A stretch of DNA of 64,000 nucleotides, from NCBI RefSeq assembly GCF_000993785.3, contig NZ_CP009922.3, positions 5,084,001-5,148,000 of the forward strand, written 5' to 3'. The notes under the pieces are model-generated. The model was not told the DNA's origin. It did no database searches and worked only from the letters and a program-made list of their open reading frames with translations. This DNA is from Streptomyces xiamenensis (lineage in GTDB: Bacteria; Actinomycetota; Actinomycetes; Streptomycetales; Streptomycetaceae). Within the stretch, counting starts at the first letter, position 1. Each line of letters opens with the position of its first letter. Positions 16,993 through 25,682 of this stretch are shown in pieces. Made by a program: the position numbers and the translations under genes.

Positions 16993-17736
16993 TCAGACGA
17001 CAGCCCCGTGACGAGGTGGACCCCGTGAGATCAAGGTGTGCAGCAACAGGCGTGCCCGGAGTACCGGCACCTCCACCGAGGGCACACAGGCCGGCCCGGG
17101 AAGGTGCGGGACGGGCACCGACCACAGCCGGGCGAGCCACAGGGGCGCGACCAGCCACAGGCCGAGAAGGCCCAGCACGGCGCAGGCCGCCCGCTCGCCC
17201 CACGCCAGCCACAGGCCCGAGACCAGGGCCGCCGCCAGGTGCGCCAGGAGCATCCAGCCGGAGTGGTGGTTCTGAGCACTGTGCGCGACATGCGCGCCCG
17301 CCTCGACCGCGTGGTGGCCCAGGGCGCCGTGACCGGCCCCCGGCACGGTGAGGCCCGCGGCCGCGATCACATCCGCGGCTTCGTCGTGCGACAACCGGGC
17401 CCACAGGGCGTCACCGCAGAGCAGCGTCCGCGCGAGCTCCTGAACCGCGGAGGGGGCCGGCGATCCTGTCATCGGTGATGCGGCCTGTTGGCCCGCGGAG
17501 AAGGCCAGGTGGAGGCCGCTCTGGACGCCGAGGGCCGCCAAGGTGACCGTGAGCGGCCCGCGGTCCGTGCCGGCACAGCACCAGGCGGCGCCGGCGACGG
17601 CCGCGAAGGCCGCCAGGGCGACGAGCGTCGGGACCGGCGCGCCGGACGCCTGGACGTGGCCGACCAGAGCGAGCACGACACAGACACCGGCGAACACCGC
17701 CGCCCTGATGCCGCGCACCGCGCCGTCCCATCGCAT
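16993..17736 (-). CDS. Multi-pass integral membrane protein with His-rich loop
   Basis: 247 residues from ATG 17736. About five or six membrane segments are visible: residues 10-28, 35-53, 60-80, 150-168 and 172-192. A loop at about 133-155 carries many His residues (GHGALGHHAVEAGAHVAHSAQNHHSG, described by its key residues). It lies 124 bases upstream of, and on the same strand as, the ECF sigma gene. The His loop and the copper operon nearby suggest metal sensing or handling. No specific family is recognised. Confidence 0.65.
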   Translation of the reverse strand: MRWDGAVRGIRAAVFAGVCVVLALVGHVQASGAPVPTLVALAAFAAVAGAAWCCAGTDRGPLTVTLAALGVQSGLHLAFSAGQQAASPMTGSPAPSAVQELARTLLCGDALWARLSHDEAADVIAAAGLTVPGAGHGALGHHAVEAGAHVAHSAQNHHSGWMLLAHLAAALVSGLWLAWGERAACAVLGLLGLWLVAPLWLARLWSVPVPHLPGPACVPSVEVPVLRARLLLHTLISRGPPRHGAVV

Positions 17737-17974
17737 GGTGCGTTCATGCTCTCACCGGCCCCGGCGGGCGGCCCCACCGGCCACGGCGTGCTTCGTACGT
17801 AAGCCGTGTCATGGCCCGGGCCGGGAACCCGGCCGGGCAATCCCACGACGGGAACAGGGACATCCGCAGGGGGTAACGAAGAGCAACCCCGGTCCGCCGG
17901 CACCGCTCACCCAGCCGGTCACCCTGCCCAAGCGGACCCGCACCGGGTCACCTTGGGCAGGGGTCAGAGCGTGG

Positions 17975-19558
17975 TCACCGGCACCGGCACCGGCACCGGC
18001 ACCGGCACAGCGCGGCGAGCTCGTCCGTCAGATCGTCCAGGCCGAGCGAGCCGAGTGACAGGGCCGCCATGTGCCACGCCTTCAGGTCGAACGCCTCGCC
18101 CCGCGCGGCGCGGGCCGCGTCCCGGCCCGCCAGCCAGGCACGCTCGCCCAGCTTGTAGCTGATGGCCTGCCCCGGCATGCCCAGGTAGCGGGTCAGCTCC
18201 GAGCGCGTGTACTCGGGCTCCTGGCCGGTGTGGGTCATGAAGAACTCGGTGGCCAGCTGTGGGGTCCACACCTCGCCGGGGTGGTAGCTCTCACCGGCCG
18301 GGACCTTCAGCCCCAGGTGCATGCCGATGTCGATGATGACCCGCACCGCGCGCAGCATCTGGCCGGAGAGGTAGCCAAGACGGTGCGCCGGGTCGGTGAG
18401 GTAGCCGAGTTCGTCCATCAGCCGCTCCGCGTACAGCGCCCAGCCCTCGGTGGCCGCGCTGACCGAGCCGACGCTCACCTGGTAGCGCGAGAGCCGTTCC
18501 TGCACCAGCACCCACTGCGCCAGCTGGAGGTGGTGTCCGGGGACGCCCTCGTGGTACCAGGTGGAGACGACGTTCCACACCGGGAAGCGGGTCGCGCCCA
18601 GCGTCGGCAGCCAGGTCTGGCCCGGGCGGGCGAAGTCCAGGGAGGGCCGGGTGTAGTACGGGGCGGCGGCGCTGCCGGGCGGGGCGATGCGGGCCTCGAC
18701 GCGCTTGATCGGGTCGGCGAGGTCGAAGTGCGTACCGTCCAGATCGACGATGGCGCGCTCCATCAGGTCCTGGAGCCACCGGCGCATCTCCTCCTGGCCG
18801 TCGATCGCCTGGCCCTTCTTCTCCAGGTGGTGCATCGCGGCGAAGGTCGACTCCCCGGGCAGGACCTCGGCGGCCACCGCGCGCATCTCGCGCTCCAGGC
18901 GGTGGAACTCCTCCCAGCCGTAGGCGTAGGCGTCCGCCAGGTCCAGGTCCGAGCCGGTCCAGCGGCGGGCGGAGAGGAGATAGCGTTCGCGGCCGACCGC
19001 GTCGGGCGTGCCGGCCACGGCGGGCAGGTAGTCGTCGCGCAGGTAGGCCCGCAGTTCGGCCAGGCCGCCGGTCGCGGCGTCGGCCGCCGCCGCCAGTTCG
19101 GCGCGCCGGGCCTCGGGGCCGCTCGCCGCGAAGGTGCGGTACCAGTCGGACTCCAGCCAGGCGTCTAGCTGTTCGATGACGGTCTCGACCTGGCGGGGCG
19201 CGGCGTTCAGGCCACGTCCGGTGCCCGCGCGCAGCGATTCGGCGTAATCGCGCAGCGCCGCCGGTACGTTGTGCAGGCGGCGGCCGATGACGGCCCAGTC
19301 GTCGTCGGTCGTGGTGGGCATCATCAGGAAGACGGAGCGCTGCTGTTGCAGCGGGGAGAACAGGTTGCTGACCTGCCGCAGGTTCTCGCCCGCCTCCTCC
19401 AGGGCGAGCGAGGCGCCCAGCCGTTCCCGCAGCAGCCGGGCCGCGCGCCGCTCGTCCACGTCGCCGGGGTCGCCCACCGCGTCCAGCCGGGCCAGGGCGG
19501 CGCGTTCGAGGGCAGCGAGGGCGGCGTGGCCCTCCGGCGAGTAGTCACCATGCTGCAT
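17975..19558 (-). CDS. DUF885 family metallohydrolase with (Cys-Arg)5 tail
   Basis: 527 residues from ATG 19558, with AGAGGA about 11 bases upstream. DUF885 proteins are M3/M32-like zinc hydrolases. The metal motif HEGVPGHHLQ (His336, Glu337) and the downstream TEGWALYAERL are both present. Most relatives carry about 40 more N-terminal residues (an ALDP-x-x-AT-x-LG segment before the DYSPEG motif); here the protein starts almost at DYSPEG, so its N-terminus is short or was lost. The C-terminus ends in five Cys-Arg pairs encoded by a pure hexanucleotide repeat, which is not a family trait. Confidence 0.8.
   Translation of the reverse strand: MQHGDYSPEGHAALAALERAALARLDAVGDPGDVDERRAARLLRERLGASLALEEAGENLRQVSNLFSPLQQQRSVFLMMPTTTDDDWAVIGRRLHNVPAALRDYAESLRAGTGRGLNAAPRQVETVIEQLDAWLESDWYRTFAASGPEARRAELAAAADAATGGLAELRAYLRDDYLPAVAGTPDAVGRERYLLSARRWTGSDLDLADAYAYGWEEFHRLEREMRAVAAEVLPGESTFAAMHHLEKKGQAIDGQEEMRRWLQDLMERAIVDLDGTHFDLADPIKRVEARIAPPGSAAAPYYTRPSLDFARPGQTWLPTLGATRFPVWNVVSTWYHEGVPGHHLQLAQWVLVQERLSRYQVSVGSVSAATEGWALYAERLMDELGYLTDPAHRLGYLSGQMLRAVRVIIDIGMHLGLKVPAGESYHPGEVWTPQLATEFFMTHTGQEPEYTRSELTRYLGMPGQAISYKLGERAWLAGRDAARAARGEAFDLKAWHMAALSLGSLGLDDLTDELAALCRCRCRCRCR
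17978..18007. repeat. (CCGGCA)5 hexanucleotide repeat
   Basis: Five perfect copies of CCGGCA lie directly inside the DUF885 stop codon. On the coding strand they read TGC-CGG, giving the terminal (Cys-Arg)5. A change in copy number would keep the reading frame, so length variation would only lengthen or shorten the tail. Confidence 0.9.
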
Positions 19559-19675
19559 CGCGCCATCCTCTGTGACATGCGGAGCCAGGGGAAGGCGTCC
19601 CGGTTCGCTTGCGCTCCTGGTACTGGCCGGGGCGAGGCCGCTGACCGCCGACCGCTGACCGCTGGGCGAGGAGCG

Positions 19676-19707
19676 GGACGGCGGCGGGCGTTGGCCCGCC
19701 GCCGTCC
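19676..19707 (-). terminator. Hairpin after the metal ABC operon
   Basis: A perfect 13-bp stem (19676-19688 with 19695-19707) with a 6-base loop directly abuts the stop codon of the ABC ATPase gene on the minus strand. Confidence 0.75.
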
Positions 19708-20478
19708 TCAGGGGGCCAAAGGCGTGGTCACCAGGTGCGGCCGGCCGGTCAGCGGGTGCGGGACGATGGCGCTGCGCACGCCGAACACCTCGGCCACCGT
19801 GGCGGGATCCAGCACCTCGCGCGGCGGGCCCGCGCCGCGCAGCCGACCCTCGTGCAGCAGCACCAACTGGTCGCAGTACGCCACCGCGTGCCCCAGGTCG
19901 TGGATGGCCAGGACGACCGTGAGGTCCAGCGCGCGGACCAGCTCCAGCAGTTCCAGTTGGGAACCGATGTCCAGATGGTTGGTCGGCTCGTCCAGCAGCA
20001 GCACCGGTGTCCGCTGCGTCAGCGCACGGGCGAGCAGGACGCGTTGCCGCTCGCCGCCGGACAGCCCGGCGAACACCCGGCCGGCGGCCCACTCCATCCC
20101 GACCCTGGCCAGTGCGGCGCGGACGGTGTCGTGGTCCGCGACGCTGTCGCGCTCCAGGAACCGCTTGTGGGGCAGGCGCCCCATGGCGACGATCTCCTCC
20201 ACCGAGAAGCTGTTGTCCAGGTCGTGGTCCTGGGTGACCACCGCCGTCCGCTGCCCCGCGGCCCGGGAGGACAGCTTCCACACCTCGTCGTCATCGATCA
20301 GGACCCGCCCGCCGGTGGGACGCAGCGCGCGGTAGACGCAGCGCAGCAGCGTGCTCTTGCCGGAGCCGTTGGGCCCGACCAGGCCGGTCACGGTGCCGGG
20401 TTCGGCGGCCAGGGACACGTCGCCGAGGAGGGCGCGGTCCTCGATCCGCACGGTCAGACCGTGGATGTCGACTCTCAT
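19708..20478 (-). CDS. FecE/FhuC-type ABC transporter ATPase
   Basis: 256 residues. Walker A is GPNGSGKST, the signature is LSGGERQR, and Walker B is VLLLDEPTNHLD, followed by the switch His in AIHDLGHA. The pattern (MGRLPHKRFLERDS after the Q-loop TQDHD) is that of importers for ferric siderophores, heme or cobalamin. The start ATG 20478 overlaps the permease stop by four bases. It supplies the energy for the permease and lipoprotein encoded upstream. Confidence 0.9.
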   Translation of the reverse strand: MRVDIHGLTVRIEDRALLGDVSLAAEPGTVTGLVGPNGSGKSTLLRCVYRALRPTGGRVLIDDDEVWKLSSRAAGQRTAVVTQDHDLDNSFSVEEIVAMGRLPHKRFLERDSVADHDTVRAALARVGMEWAAGRVFAGLSGGERQRVLLARALTQRTPVLLLDEPTNHLDIGSQLELLELVRALDLTVVLAIHDLGHAVAYCDQLVLLHEGRLRGAGPPREVLDPATVAEVFGVRSAIVPHPLTGRPHLVTTPLAP

Positions 20479-21530
20479 CGCAGTACCCGCTTTCGACCGC
20501 GGAGCAGGGCAAGGAAAAAGGGCGCCCCGAGGAGGGCGGTCACGATGCCGATGGGGATCTCGTTCGGCCGGTCCAGGGTGCGGGTGAGCAGATCCACGAG
20601 GACGAGGAAGACGGCTCCCAGCAGCAGCGAGACGGGGATGACCTTGCGGTGGTCGGGGCCGACGAGGAGCCGCACGGCGTGCGGGACGATCAGGCCGACG
20701 AAGCCGATGCCGCCGGCGACGCTGACGATGACGGCGGTCAGCAGCGAGGAGACGATCAGCAGCCCGAAGCGCAACCGGTGTACGCCGACGCCGAGCCCGG
20801 CGGCGGTGTCGTCCCCGGTGGCCAGGGCGTTCATGGGGCGCGCCTGGGTCAGCAGCACCACGGTGCACACGGCGACGGCCACCGCCGGAAGGGTCAGGTC
20901 CGGCCAGGAGGCGCCCGCCACGGACCCCAGCAGCCAGAACATCACGGCGCGCAGCTCCGATGGGTTGGCCTGGAGTTGGAGGTAGCCGGTGACGGCGTTG
21001 CCGAGGTAGGCGATGGCCACGCCGGCCAGGATCAGGCTGGAGCCCAGCAGCCGCCCGCTGTGCTGGGCCAGCGCGAACACCACGAGCAGGCTCAGCAGCG
21101 AACCCGCGAAGGCGGCGCCGCTCACGCCGAGCCCGGCCACGGCGGTAACCCCTGTGGTCATGGCGAGGACCGCGCCGAGCGAGGCACCGGCGGAGACCCC
21201 GAAAACGTACGGATCGGCGAGCGGGTTGCGCACCAGTGCTTGCAGGCACACCCCGGCCAGGCTGAGTCCGGCCCCGGCAAGGGCCGCCAGCAGCACGCGC
21301 GGCGTACGGAAGTCCCAGACGATCTGCTGGGTGAGCGGATCCTGCTCCCGGCCGCCGCCGGTCAGGTTGGCGACCAGGACGTCGAGGACATGAGGGAGAG
21401 GGACGTGCACGGTGCCCACCGAGATCGCCACCGCGACGCAGAGCAGCAGCGCACCCGACAGTACGGCGAGGGCCGGCGGATAGCGGCGGCCCCGGATCAG
21501 GTGGGGGCTACGGGAGGTCGTGCGCGGCAT
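20475..21530 (-). CDS. FecCD-family ABC permease
   Basis: 351 residues with about nine or ten membrane segments. Family landmarks are RTPRVLLAALAGAGLSLAGVCLQALVRNPLADP, the GVSAGASLGAVLA turn, and near the end GGIGFVGLIVPHAVRLLVGPDHR. A single permease gene implies a homodimer. The start overlaps the upstream lipoprotein gene by 23 bases, indicating translational coupling. Confidence 0.9.
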   Translation of the reverse strand: MPRTTSRSPHLIRGRRYPPALAVLSGALLLCVAVAISVGTVHVPLPHVLDVLVANLTGGGREQDPLTQQIVWDFRTPRVLLAALAGAGLSLAGVCLQALVRNPLADPYVFGVSAGASLGAVLAMTTGVTAVAGLGVSGAAFAGSLLSLLVVFALAQHSGRLLGSSLILAGVAIAYLGNAVTGYLQLQANPSELRAVMFWLLGSVAGASWPDLTLPAVAVAVCTVVLLTQARPMNALATGDDTAAGLGVGVHRLRFGLLIVSSLLTAVIVSVAGGIGFVGLIVPHAVRLLVGPDHRKVIPVSLLLGAVFLVLVDLLTRTLDRPNEIPIGIVTALLGAPFFLALLRGRKRVLR

Positions 21531-22584
21531 CGGCGATCCTGGCGACGGCGAGGGCGTTCAGCGGGCCGAGGTAGAAGCTGTCGGAGACGGTCGTGTACGT
21601 CCCGGTCCGGGAGGCGTCCCACGCGGGGAACCGCTCGAAGAGGTCCTGGGCGTACGCGTCTCCGTCCTCGTCCTCCTCGAAGAGGCCGATGACCAGGACA
21701 TCGACATCGGCGGTGGCCAGCGCCTCGACGTTGATGTCGGCCAGCTCCGGGCCGGTGCGGCCCGCGAAGACGTTGACGCCTCCGGCGCGTTCGACGATGT
21801 CGTCGAAGAGGCCGCCGGCGAAGACGGCCGGCAGCCCGTTGTTGTTCATCATCGCCATGCCCGGATAGACGACCAGGACGCTGACGGGCTCCACCTCCTC
21901 CACTGCCTCGGCGATGTCCGCCAGTTCGGCACGGACCCGCTCCACATGGGCCGCCGCGCGGTCGGGCACGTCGAAGATCTCCGCGAGGGCGTACAACAGC
22001 TCGAAGGAGGACTCCACCGACTGCGCGTCGTAGCGCTGCTGGTCCTCGGGCCGCGCCGCGGGGTCCCCGTAGGCGCAGTTGACCGGGGTGACGAAGCTGT
22101 TGATGCCGGCCGCGTCGAGCTGGTCGCGGGTGGCCGATCCCGTCGCGGCGTCGAAGCCGCCGGCCCAGGTGGAGATGACGAGATCGGGCGCCAGGTCCAG
22201 TACCTGCTCGCGGGGCACCTCGGCGTTCTCGTTCAGGCTCAGACCGCCGGTGGGCAGGGCCGCGACCTTCTCCACCATCTCGGGGTCGTCGGAGACCCCG
22301 TACGACTGGCTGTTGGCGAGAATCCGGTCCTCAAGACCGAGAGCGATGAAGGACTCGACCTCTGCGACGGAAGTGCCGTTGAGCAGCAGCACGCGGCTCG
22401 GCGGTTCCTCGAAGGTGATCCGGTGGCCGCAGTTGTCGATCGTCAGGGGGTAGGTCGTGCGGGACGCGGGGCCCTGGGCCGTGGGCGTCGCGGTGGTGTC
22501 CGGATCGGTGGTGCCGTTCGAGCACGCTGCGGTCAGCCCCAGCAGGCACAGGGCAGCGGTCGACGGGATCGTGCGGAAGCTCAT
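21508..22584 (-). CDS. Substrate-binding lipoprotein of a metal/siderophore ABC importer
   Basis: 358 residues from ATG 22584; the frame continues upstream without a plausible start. The N-terminus is a lipoprotein signal with lipobox LTAAC (Cys21). The body is a class III (PeriBP/TroA-like) binding protein: YPLTIDNCGHRITFEEPPSRVLLLNGTSVAEV region, LALGLEDRI-type helix, LDLAPDLVISTWAGG. The ligand cannot be read from sequence; ferric siderophore, cobalamin or another cofactor are options. First gene of the three-gene operon, divergent from the hydroxyproline operon. Confidence 0.88.
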   Translation of the reverse strand: MSFRTIPSTAALCLLGLTAACSNGTTDPDTTATPTAQGPASRTTYPLTIDNCGHRITFEEPPSRVLLLNGTSVAEVESFIALGLEDRILANSQSYGVSDDPEMVEKVAALPTGGLSLNENAEVPREQVLDLAPDLVISTWAGGFDAATGSATRDQLDAAGINSFVTPVNCAYGDPAARPEDQQRYDAQSVESSFELLYALAEIFDVPDRAAAHVERVRAELADIAEAVEEVEPVSVLVVYPGMAMMNNNGLPAVFAGGLFDDIVERAGGVNVFAGRTGPELADINVEALATADVDVLVIGLFEEDEDGDAYAQDLFERFPAWDASRTGTYTTVSDSFYLGPLNALAVARIADAAHDLP

Positions 22585-22799
22585 GGGGGAATCGTCGGGA
22601 GCACCGGCGGCGAAGTTCCGATGAGGTGCCGGGAACTTGTGTCCGGGTCGCTGCGACGGGGGCGGCGTGCGGGACAGCCGTGCGGGGCGGTTCGGACGTG
22701 GTCCGCTTCCGACCGTGGTGACCGGTGCCGAACCCCTCTCGTCCCCGGGGACAACCGGCGGGGATCCGTGCATCAGGGGTCTCCCGCTCACGAGAAACA

Positions 22800-22814
22800 T
22801 GTGACATAGTACTG
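22800..22814 (+). promoter_or_regulatory. Motif TGTGACATAGTACTG before the hydroxyproline operon
   Basis: This 15-mer matches TGTCACATACTACTG at 28625-28639 in 13 of 15 positions, and its first eight bases recur at 27816-27823 before the GntR gene. It lies immediately upstream of a GTG start (22818) that has no visible ribosome site, so CATAGT may also be a -10 and the transcript may be leaderless. Probable operator of the local GntR regulator. Confidence 0.5.
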
Positions 22815-22817
22815 CGC

Positions 22818-24017
22818 GTGTCCACCGCTCTGAGAGTCGTCGTCGTGGGCGCCGGCATCGTCGGCGCGGCGGTCGCCCGCGTCCTCGCCCGGGCCGGCTG
22901 CGAGGTGACCGTCGTCGACCGCGGCGCCACGGCCGGGGGCACGTCCGCCGGAGGTGAGGGCAATCTGCTCGTCTCCGACAAGGAGCCGGGCCCCGAACTG
23001 CGGCTGGCGCAGCGTTCGCTCGCCGCCTGGGCGCGCATCGGGGACGAACTGCGCGACGAGCTCCCCGCCGGGTTCCCCGGCCTCGAACTGGAGCGCAAGG
23101 GCGGCCTGGTGGTCGCCACGACCGGGGCGGGCGCGCGGAACCTGCTGGCCTTCGCCGACACCCAGCGGGCCGCCGGAGTGCGGGCCGAGACCGTGGACGG
23201 CGGCCGCGCCCAGGAACTCGAACCCGACCTGACGCCCCATCACACCACTGCCGTGTACTACCCGGAAGACCTCCAGGTGCAGCCGGTGGCCGCGACCGAG
23301 GCGCTGCTGGCGGCGGCCCGCCGGCACGGGGCACGCGTGCGGCAGGGCGTCGAGGTCACCGGCCCTGTGCTGTCCTCGGGCCGGCTGGCGGGCGTACGGG
23401 CCGGCTCCACCACCCTGCCCGCCGACGCCGTCGTCCTGGCCGCGGGGCCCTGGTCCGGCCTGGTCGCCGAGCGGCTCGGCGTCGTTCTCCCGGTGCGCCC
23501 CCGGCGCGGCACGGTGCTGGTCACCTCGCGGATGCCGGCGCGCATCCGGCACAAGGTGTACGACGCGGACTACGTGGGCGCGGTCGGCTCCGGCTCCGCC
23601 GACCTCCAGGTCTCCAGCGTGGTCGAGTCCACCGCCGCCGGGACCGTGCTGATCGGCTCCTCCCGCGAGCGCCGCGGCTTCGACGAGCGGATCGAGGCCC
23701 GGGTGCTCGCCGCCCTGGCCGCCAAGGCGCTGCTGCTGTTCCCCTTCCTGGCCGACGTGCAGGCGATGCGGGCGTACGGGGGGTTCCGCCCGTTCGTCCC
23801 CGACCATCTGCCGGTGATCGGCGCCGACCCGAGGCTGCCGGGGCTGTGGCACGCGACCGGGCACGAGGGGGCCGGGATCGGACTGAGCCTGGCCACCGCC
23901 GACCTGCTGCGCGACCAGCTGCTCGGCACCGCGGGCGGTGACCTGGACCCGCTGGCCGCCGAGTTCCGCCCGGACCGCCCCACCCTGCTGCCGCACCTCG
24001 AAGGGAGCACCCCATGA
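22818..24017 (+). CDS. D-hydroxyproline dehydrogenase, FAD subunit (DAO-like)
   Basis: 399 residues from GTG 22818 (VSTALRVVVVGAGIVGAA). The N-terminal Rossmann motif VVVGAGIVGAAVARVLARAG binds FAD. The pattern LAAGPWSGLVAERLGVVLPVRPRRGTVLVT and the late YGGFRPFVPDHLPVIG ... GHEGAGIGLSLATADLL are those of glycine/D-amino-acid oxidase-like subunits. It is coupled to a 2Fe-2S protein and a second flavoprotein. This trio is the LhpB-F-E / HcnCAB-like heteromeric dehydrogenase that oxidises cis-4-hydroxy-D-proline to pyrroline-4-hydroxy-2-carboxylate. The start is supported by the Rossmann strand and the 4-base overlap at the 3' end. Confidence 0.85.
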   Translation: MSTALRVVVVGAGIVGAAVARVLARAGCEVTVVDRGATAGGTSAGGEGNLLVSDKEPGPELRLAQRSLAAWARIGDELRDELPAGFPGLELERKGGLVVATTGAGARNLLAFADTQRAAGVRAETVDGGRAQELEPDLTPHHTTAVYYPEDLQVQPVAATEALLAAARRHGARVRQGVEVTGPVLSSGRLAGVRAGSTTLPADAVVLAAGPWSGLVAERLGVVLPVRPRRGTVLVTSRMPARIRHKVYDADYVGAVGSGSADLQVSSVVESTAAGTVLIGSSRERRGFDERIEARVLAALAAKALLLFPFLADVQAMRAYGGFRPFVPDHLPVIGADPRLPGLWHATGHEGAGIGLSLATADLLRDQLLGTAGGDLDPLAAEFRPDRPTLLPHLEGSTP

Positions 24018-24271
24018 CGCGGATACGGATCGAGGTCGACGGCGACCAGGTCCCCGGCCTGGCCGGGCAGACCATCGCCGCGGTACTGCTCGCGGACGGG
24101 CGGGCGGCCTGGCGGCGTACCCGCACCGGCCGCCCCCGCGGGGTCTTCTGCGGGATCGGCGCCTGCTTCGACTGCCTGGTGACGGTCAATGGGCTGCGCG
24201 ATGTGCGGGCCTGTCAGCGGCGCGCCGCGGACGGCGACAAGGTCGACCTGCAGGAGGACGATCGTGACTGA
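24014..24271 (+). CDS. D-hydroxyproline dehydrogenase, small [2Fe-2S] subunit
   Basis: 85 residues; the ATGA start overlaps the previous stop. It is a minimal plant-type ferredoxin domain: Cys46, Cys51 and Cys54 in FCGIGACFDC and Cys67 in RACQ are the four cluster ligands. Such stand-alone domains are the electron-relay subunits (LhpF/HcnA type) of heteromeric D-hydroxyproline and related dehydrogenases. Its last eight bases overlap the start of the next gene. Confidence 0.88.
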   Translation: MTRIRIEVDGDQVPGLAGQTIAAVLLADGRAAWRRTRTGRPRGVFCGIGACFDCLVTVNGLRDVRACQRRAADGDKVDLQEDDRD

Positions 24272-25682
24272 GGTACTCGTGGTGGGCGGCGGGCCCGCCG
24301 GGATGGCCGCGACGCTGGCCGCCCGCCGGCACGGCGCCCGCGTCGTCCTCCTCGAAGCGGGCGACGACGTCGGCGGCCAGTACTGGCGGCATCTGCCGCA
24401 CGGGCGTGCCGACCCCGGCGAGCGGCACTGGCACCACGGCTGGGACCGCTTCCTCGCCCTGCGCGCGGCGCTGCGGGACGACGCGGACTGCGAGATCGTC
24501 ACCGGGGCGCACGTCTGGTCGGTCGACCGGCGCGACGGCGCCCCGCCGCTGGTGCACGTGGTCGTCGGTGAGCCGGACGGGCAGGGGCGCGAGCCGCGTA
24601 CCTACGACCCGGCGGCCCTGGTGCTGGCGACCGGGGCGTACGAGCGCACCCTGCCGTTCCCCGGCTGGGACCTGCCGGGCGTCTTCACCGCCGGGGCGGC
24701 GCAGGCGCTGGCCAAGGGCGAGCGGGTGGCCGTGGGCCGCCGGGTCCTGGTGGCCGGCGCCGGACCGTTCCTGCTGCCCGTCGTCTCCGGTCTGCTGCGC
24801 ATCGGCACCGAGGTCGCGGAGGTGGTCGAGGCGGCCCGCCCCGCGCAGCTCGCCGCGGGCTGGGCGACCCGGCCCTGGGAGTTGCTCGCCGCCCGGCGCA
24901 AGGCCGGTGAGCTGGCCGGCTACGCACGCGAGTTGGCCGCCCGCCGGATTCCCTACCGGACGGGGGCGGCCGTCGTCGCGGCGCACGGCACCGATCGGGT
25001 GGAGGCGGTGACCGTGGCACGCCTGACCCGCCAGTGGGCGCCGGTCCCCGGCACCGAACGGCGGATCGAGGTCGACGCCGTCTGCGTGAGCCACGGTTTC
25101 CTCCCGCGCACCGAGCTGGCCACCGCGGCCGGCTGCGCGGTGGGCGCGGACGGCGCCGTCACCGTCGACGCGCGGCAGCTGACCTCCGTGCCCGGGGTCC
25201 TGACGGCCGGTGAGCTGACCGGCATCGGCGGGGTCGACCTGGCTCTGGCCGAGGGCGAGATCGCCGGAAGCGTCGCCGCCGGCGGCACGCCCGCACCGGG
25301 CGCGGTCCGCGAGCGGGCGGTCTTCCGGAGGTTCGCCGCACGGCTCGCCGCCGCGCACGGCATCCGCCCCGGCTGGCAGGCCTGGCTGGACGACGGGACC
25401 GTGGTGTGCCGCTGCGAGGACGTCACCGCCGGGGCGCTGCGCCGGACCGCCGAGCTGACCGGATCCCGCGGGCTGCGCTCGCTCAAACTGACCACCCGGG
25501 CCGGCCTGGGCCTGTGCCAGGGCCGTACCTGTGGCCGCACGGTCGAGGACCTGCTCACCGGCGCGGACGGGGTGGGGCTGCTCGACCCGGGCCGCACCGC
25601 CCACCGGCCGATCGCCATCCCCGTACGCCTGGGTGAACTCTCCGATTCGACCAGGACCCGCAACCGAGAGGACCTCCCATGA
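24264..25682 (+). CDS. D-hydroxyproline dehydrogenase, large FAD/NAD(P)-binding subunit
   Basis: 472 residues from GTG 24264, preceded by GGAGGA. It has an N-terminal Rossmann FAD motif (VLVVGGGPAGMAATLAARRHG) and a second nucleotide site (RRVLVAGAGPFLLPV, residues about 160-175). A C-terminal BFD-like [2Fe-2S] region carries VVCRCEDVTAGAL and CQGRTCGRTVEDLL with four Cys. This architecture is that of LhpE/HcnB subunits. It forms the complex with the two preceding proteins and passes electrons from the oxidase subunit to an acceptor. Confidence 0.85.
   Translation: MTEVLVVGGGPAGMAATLAARRHGARVVLLEAGDDVGGQYWRHLPHGRADPGERHWHHGWDRFLALRAALRDDADCEIVTGAHVWSVDRRDGAPPLVHVVVGEPDGQGREPRTYDPAALVLATGAYERTLPFPGWDLPGVFTAGAAQALAKGERVAVGRRVLVAGAGPFLLPVVSGLLRIGTEVAEVVEAARPAQLAAGWATRPWELLAARRKAGELAGYARELAARRIPYRTGAAVVAAHGTDRVEAVTVARLTRQWAPVPGTERRIEVDAVCVSHGFLPRTELATAAGCAVGADGAVTVDARQLTSVPGVLTAGELTGIGGVDLALAEGEIAGSVAAGGTPAPGAVRERAVFRRFAARLAAAHGIRPGWQAWLDDGTVVCRCEDVTAGALRRTAELTGSRGLRSLKLTTRAGLGLCQGRTCGRTVEDLLTGADGVGLLDPGRTAHRPIAIPVRLGELSDSTRTRNREDLP

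Noticed and set aside
22725..22817. N-terminal extension of the FAD subunit
   Set aside because: The extension precedes the Rossmann strand without homology and covers the promoter/operator motif; GTG 22818 places the FAD motif at the usual distance.
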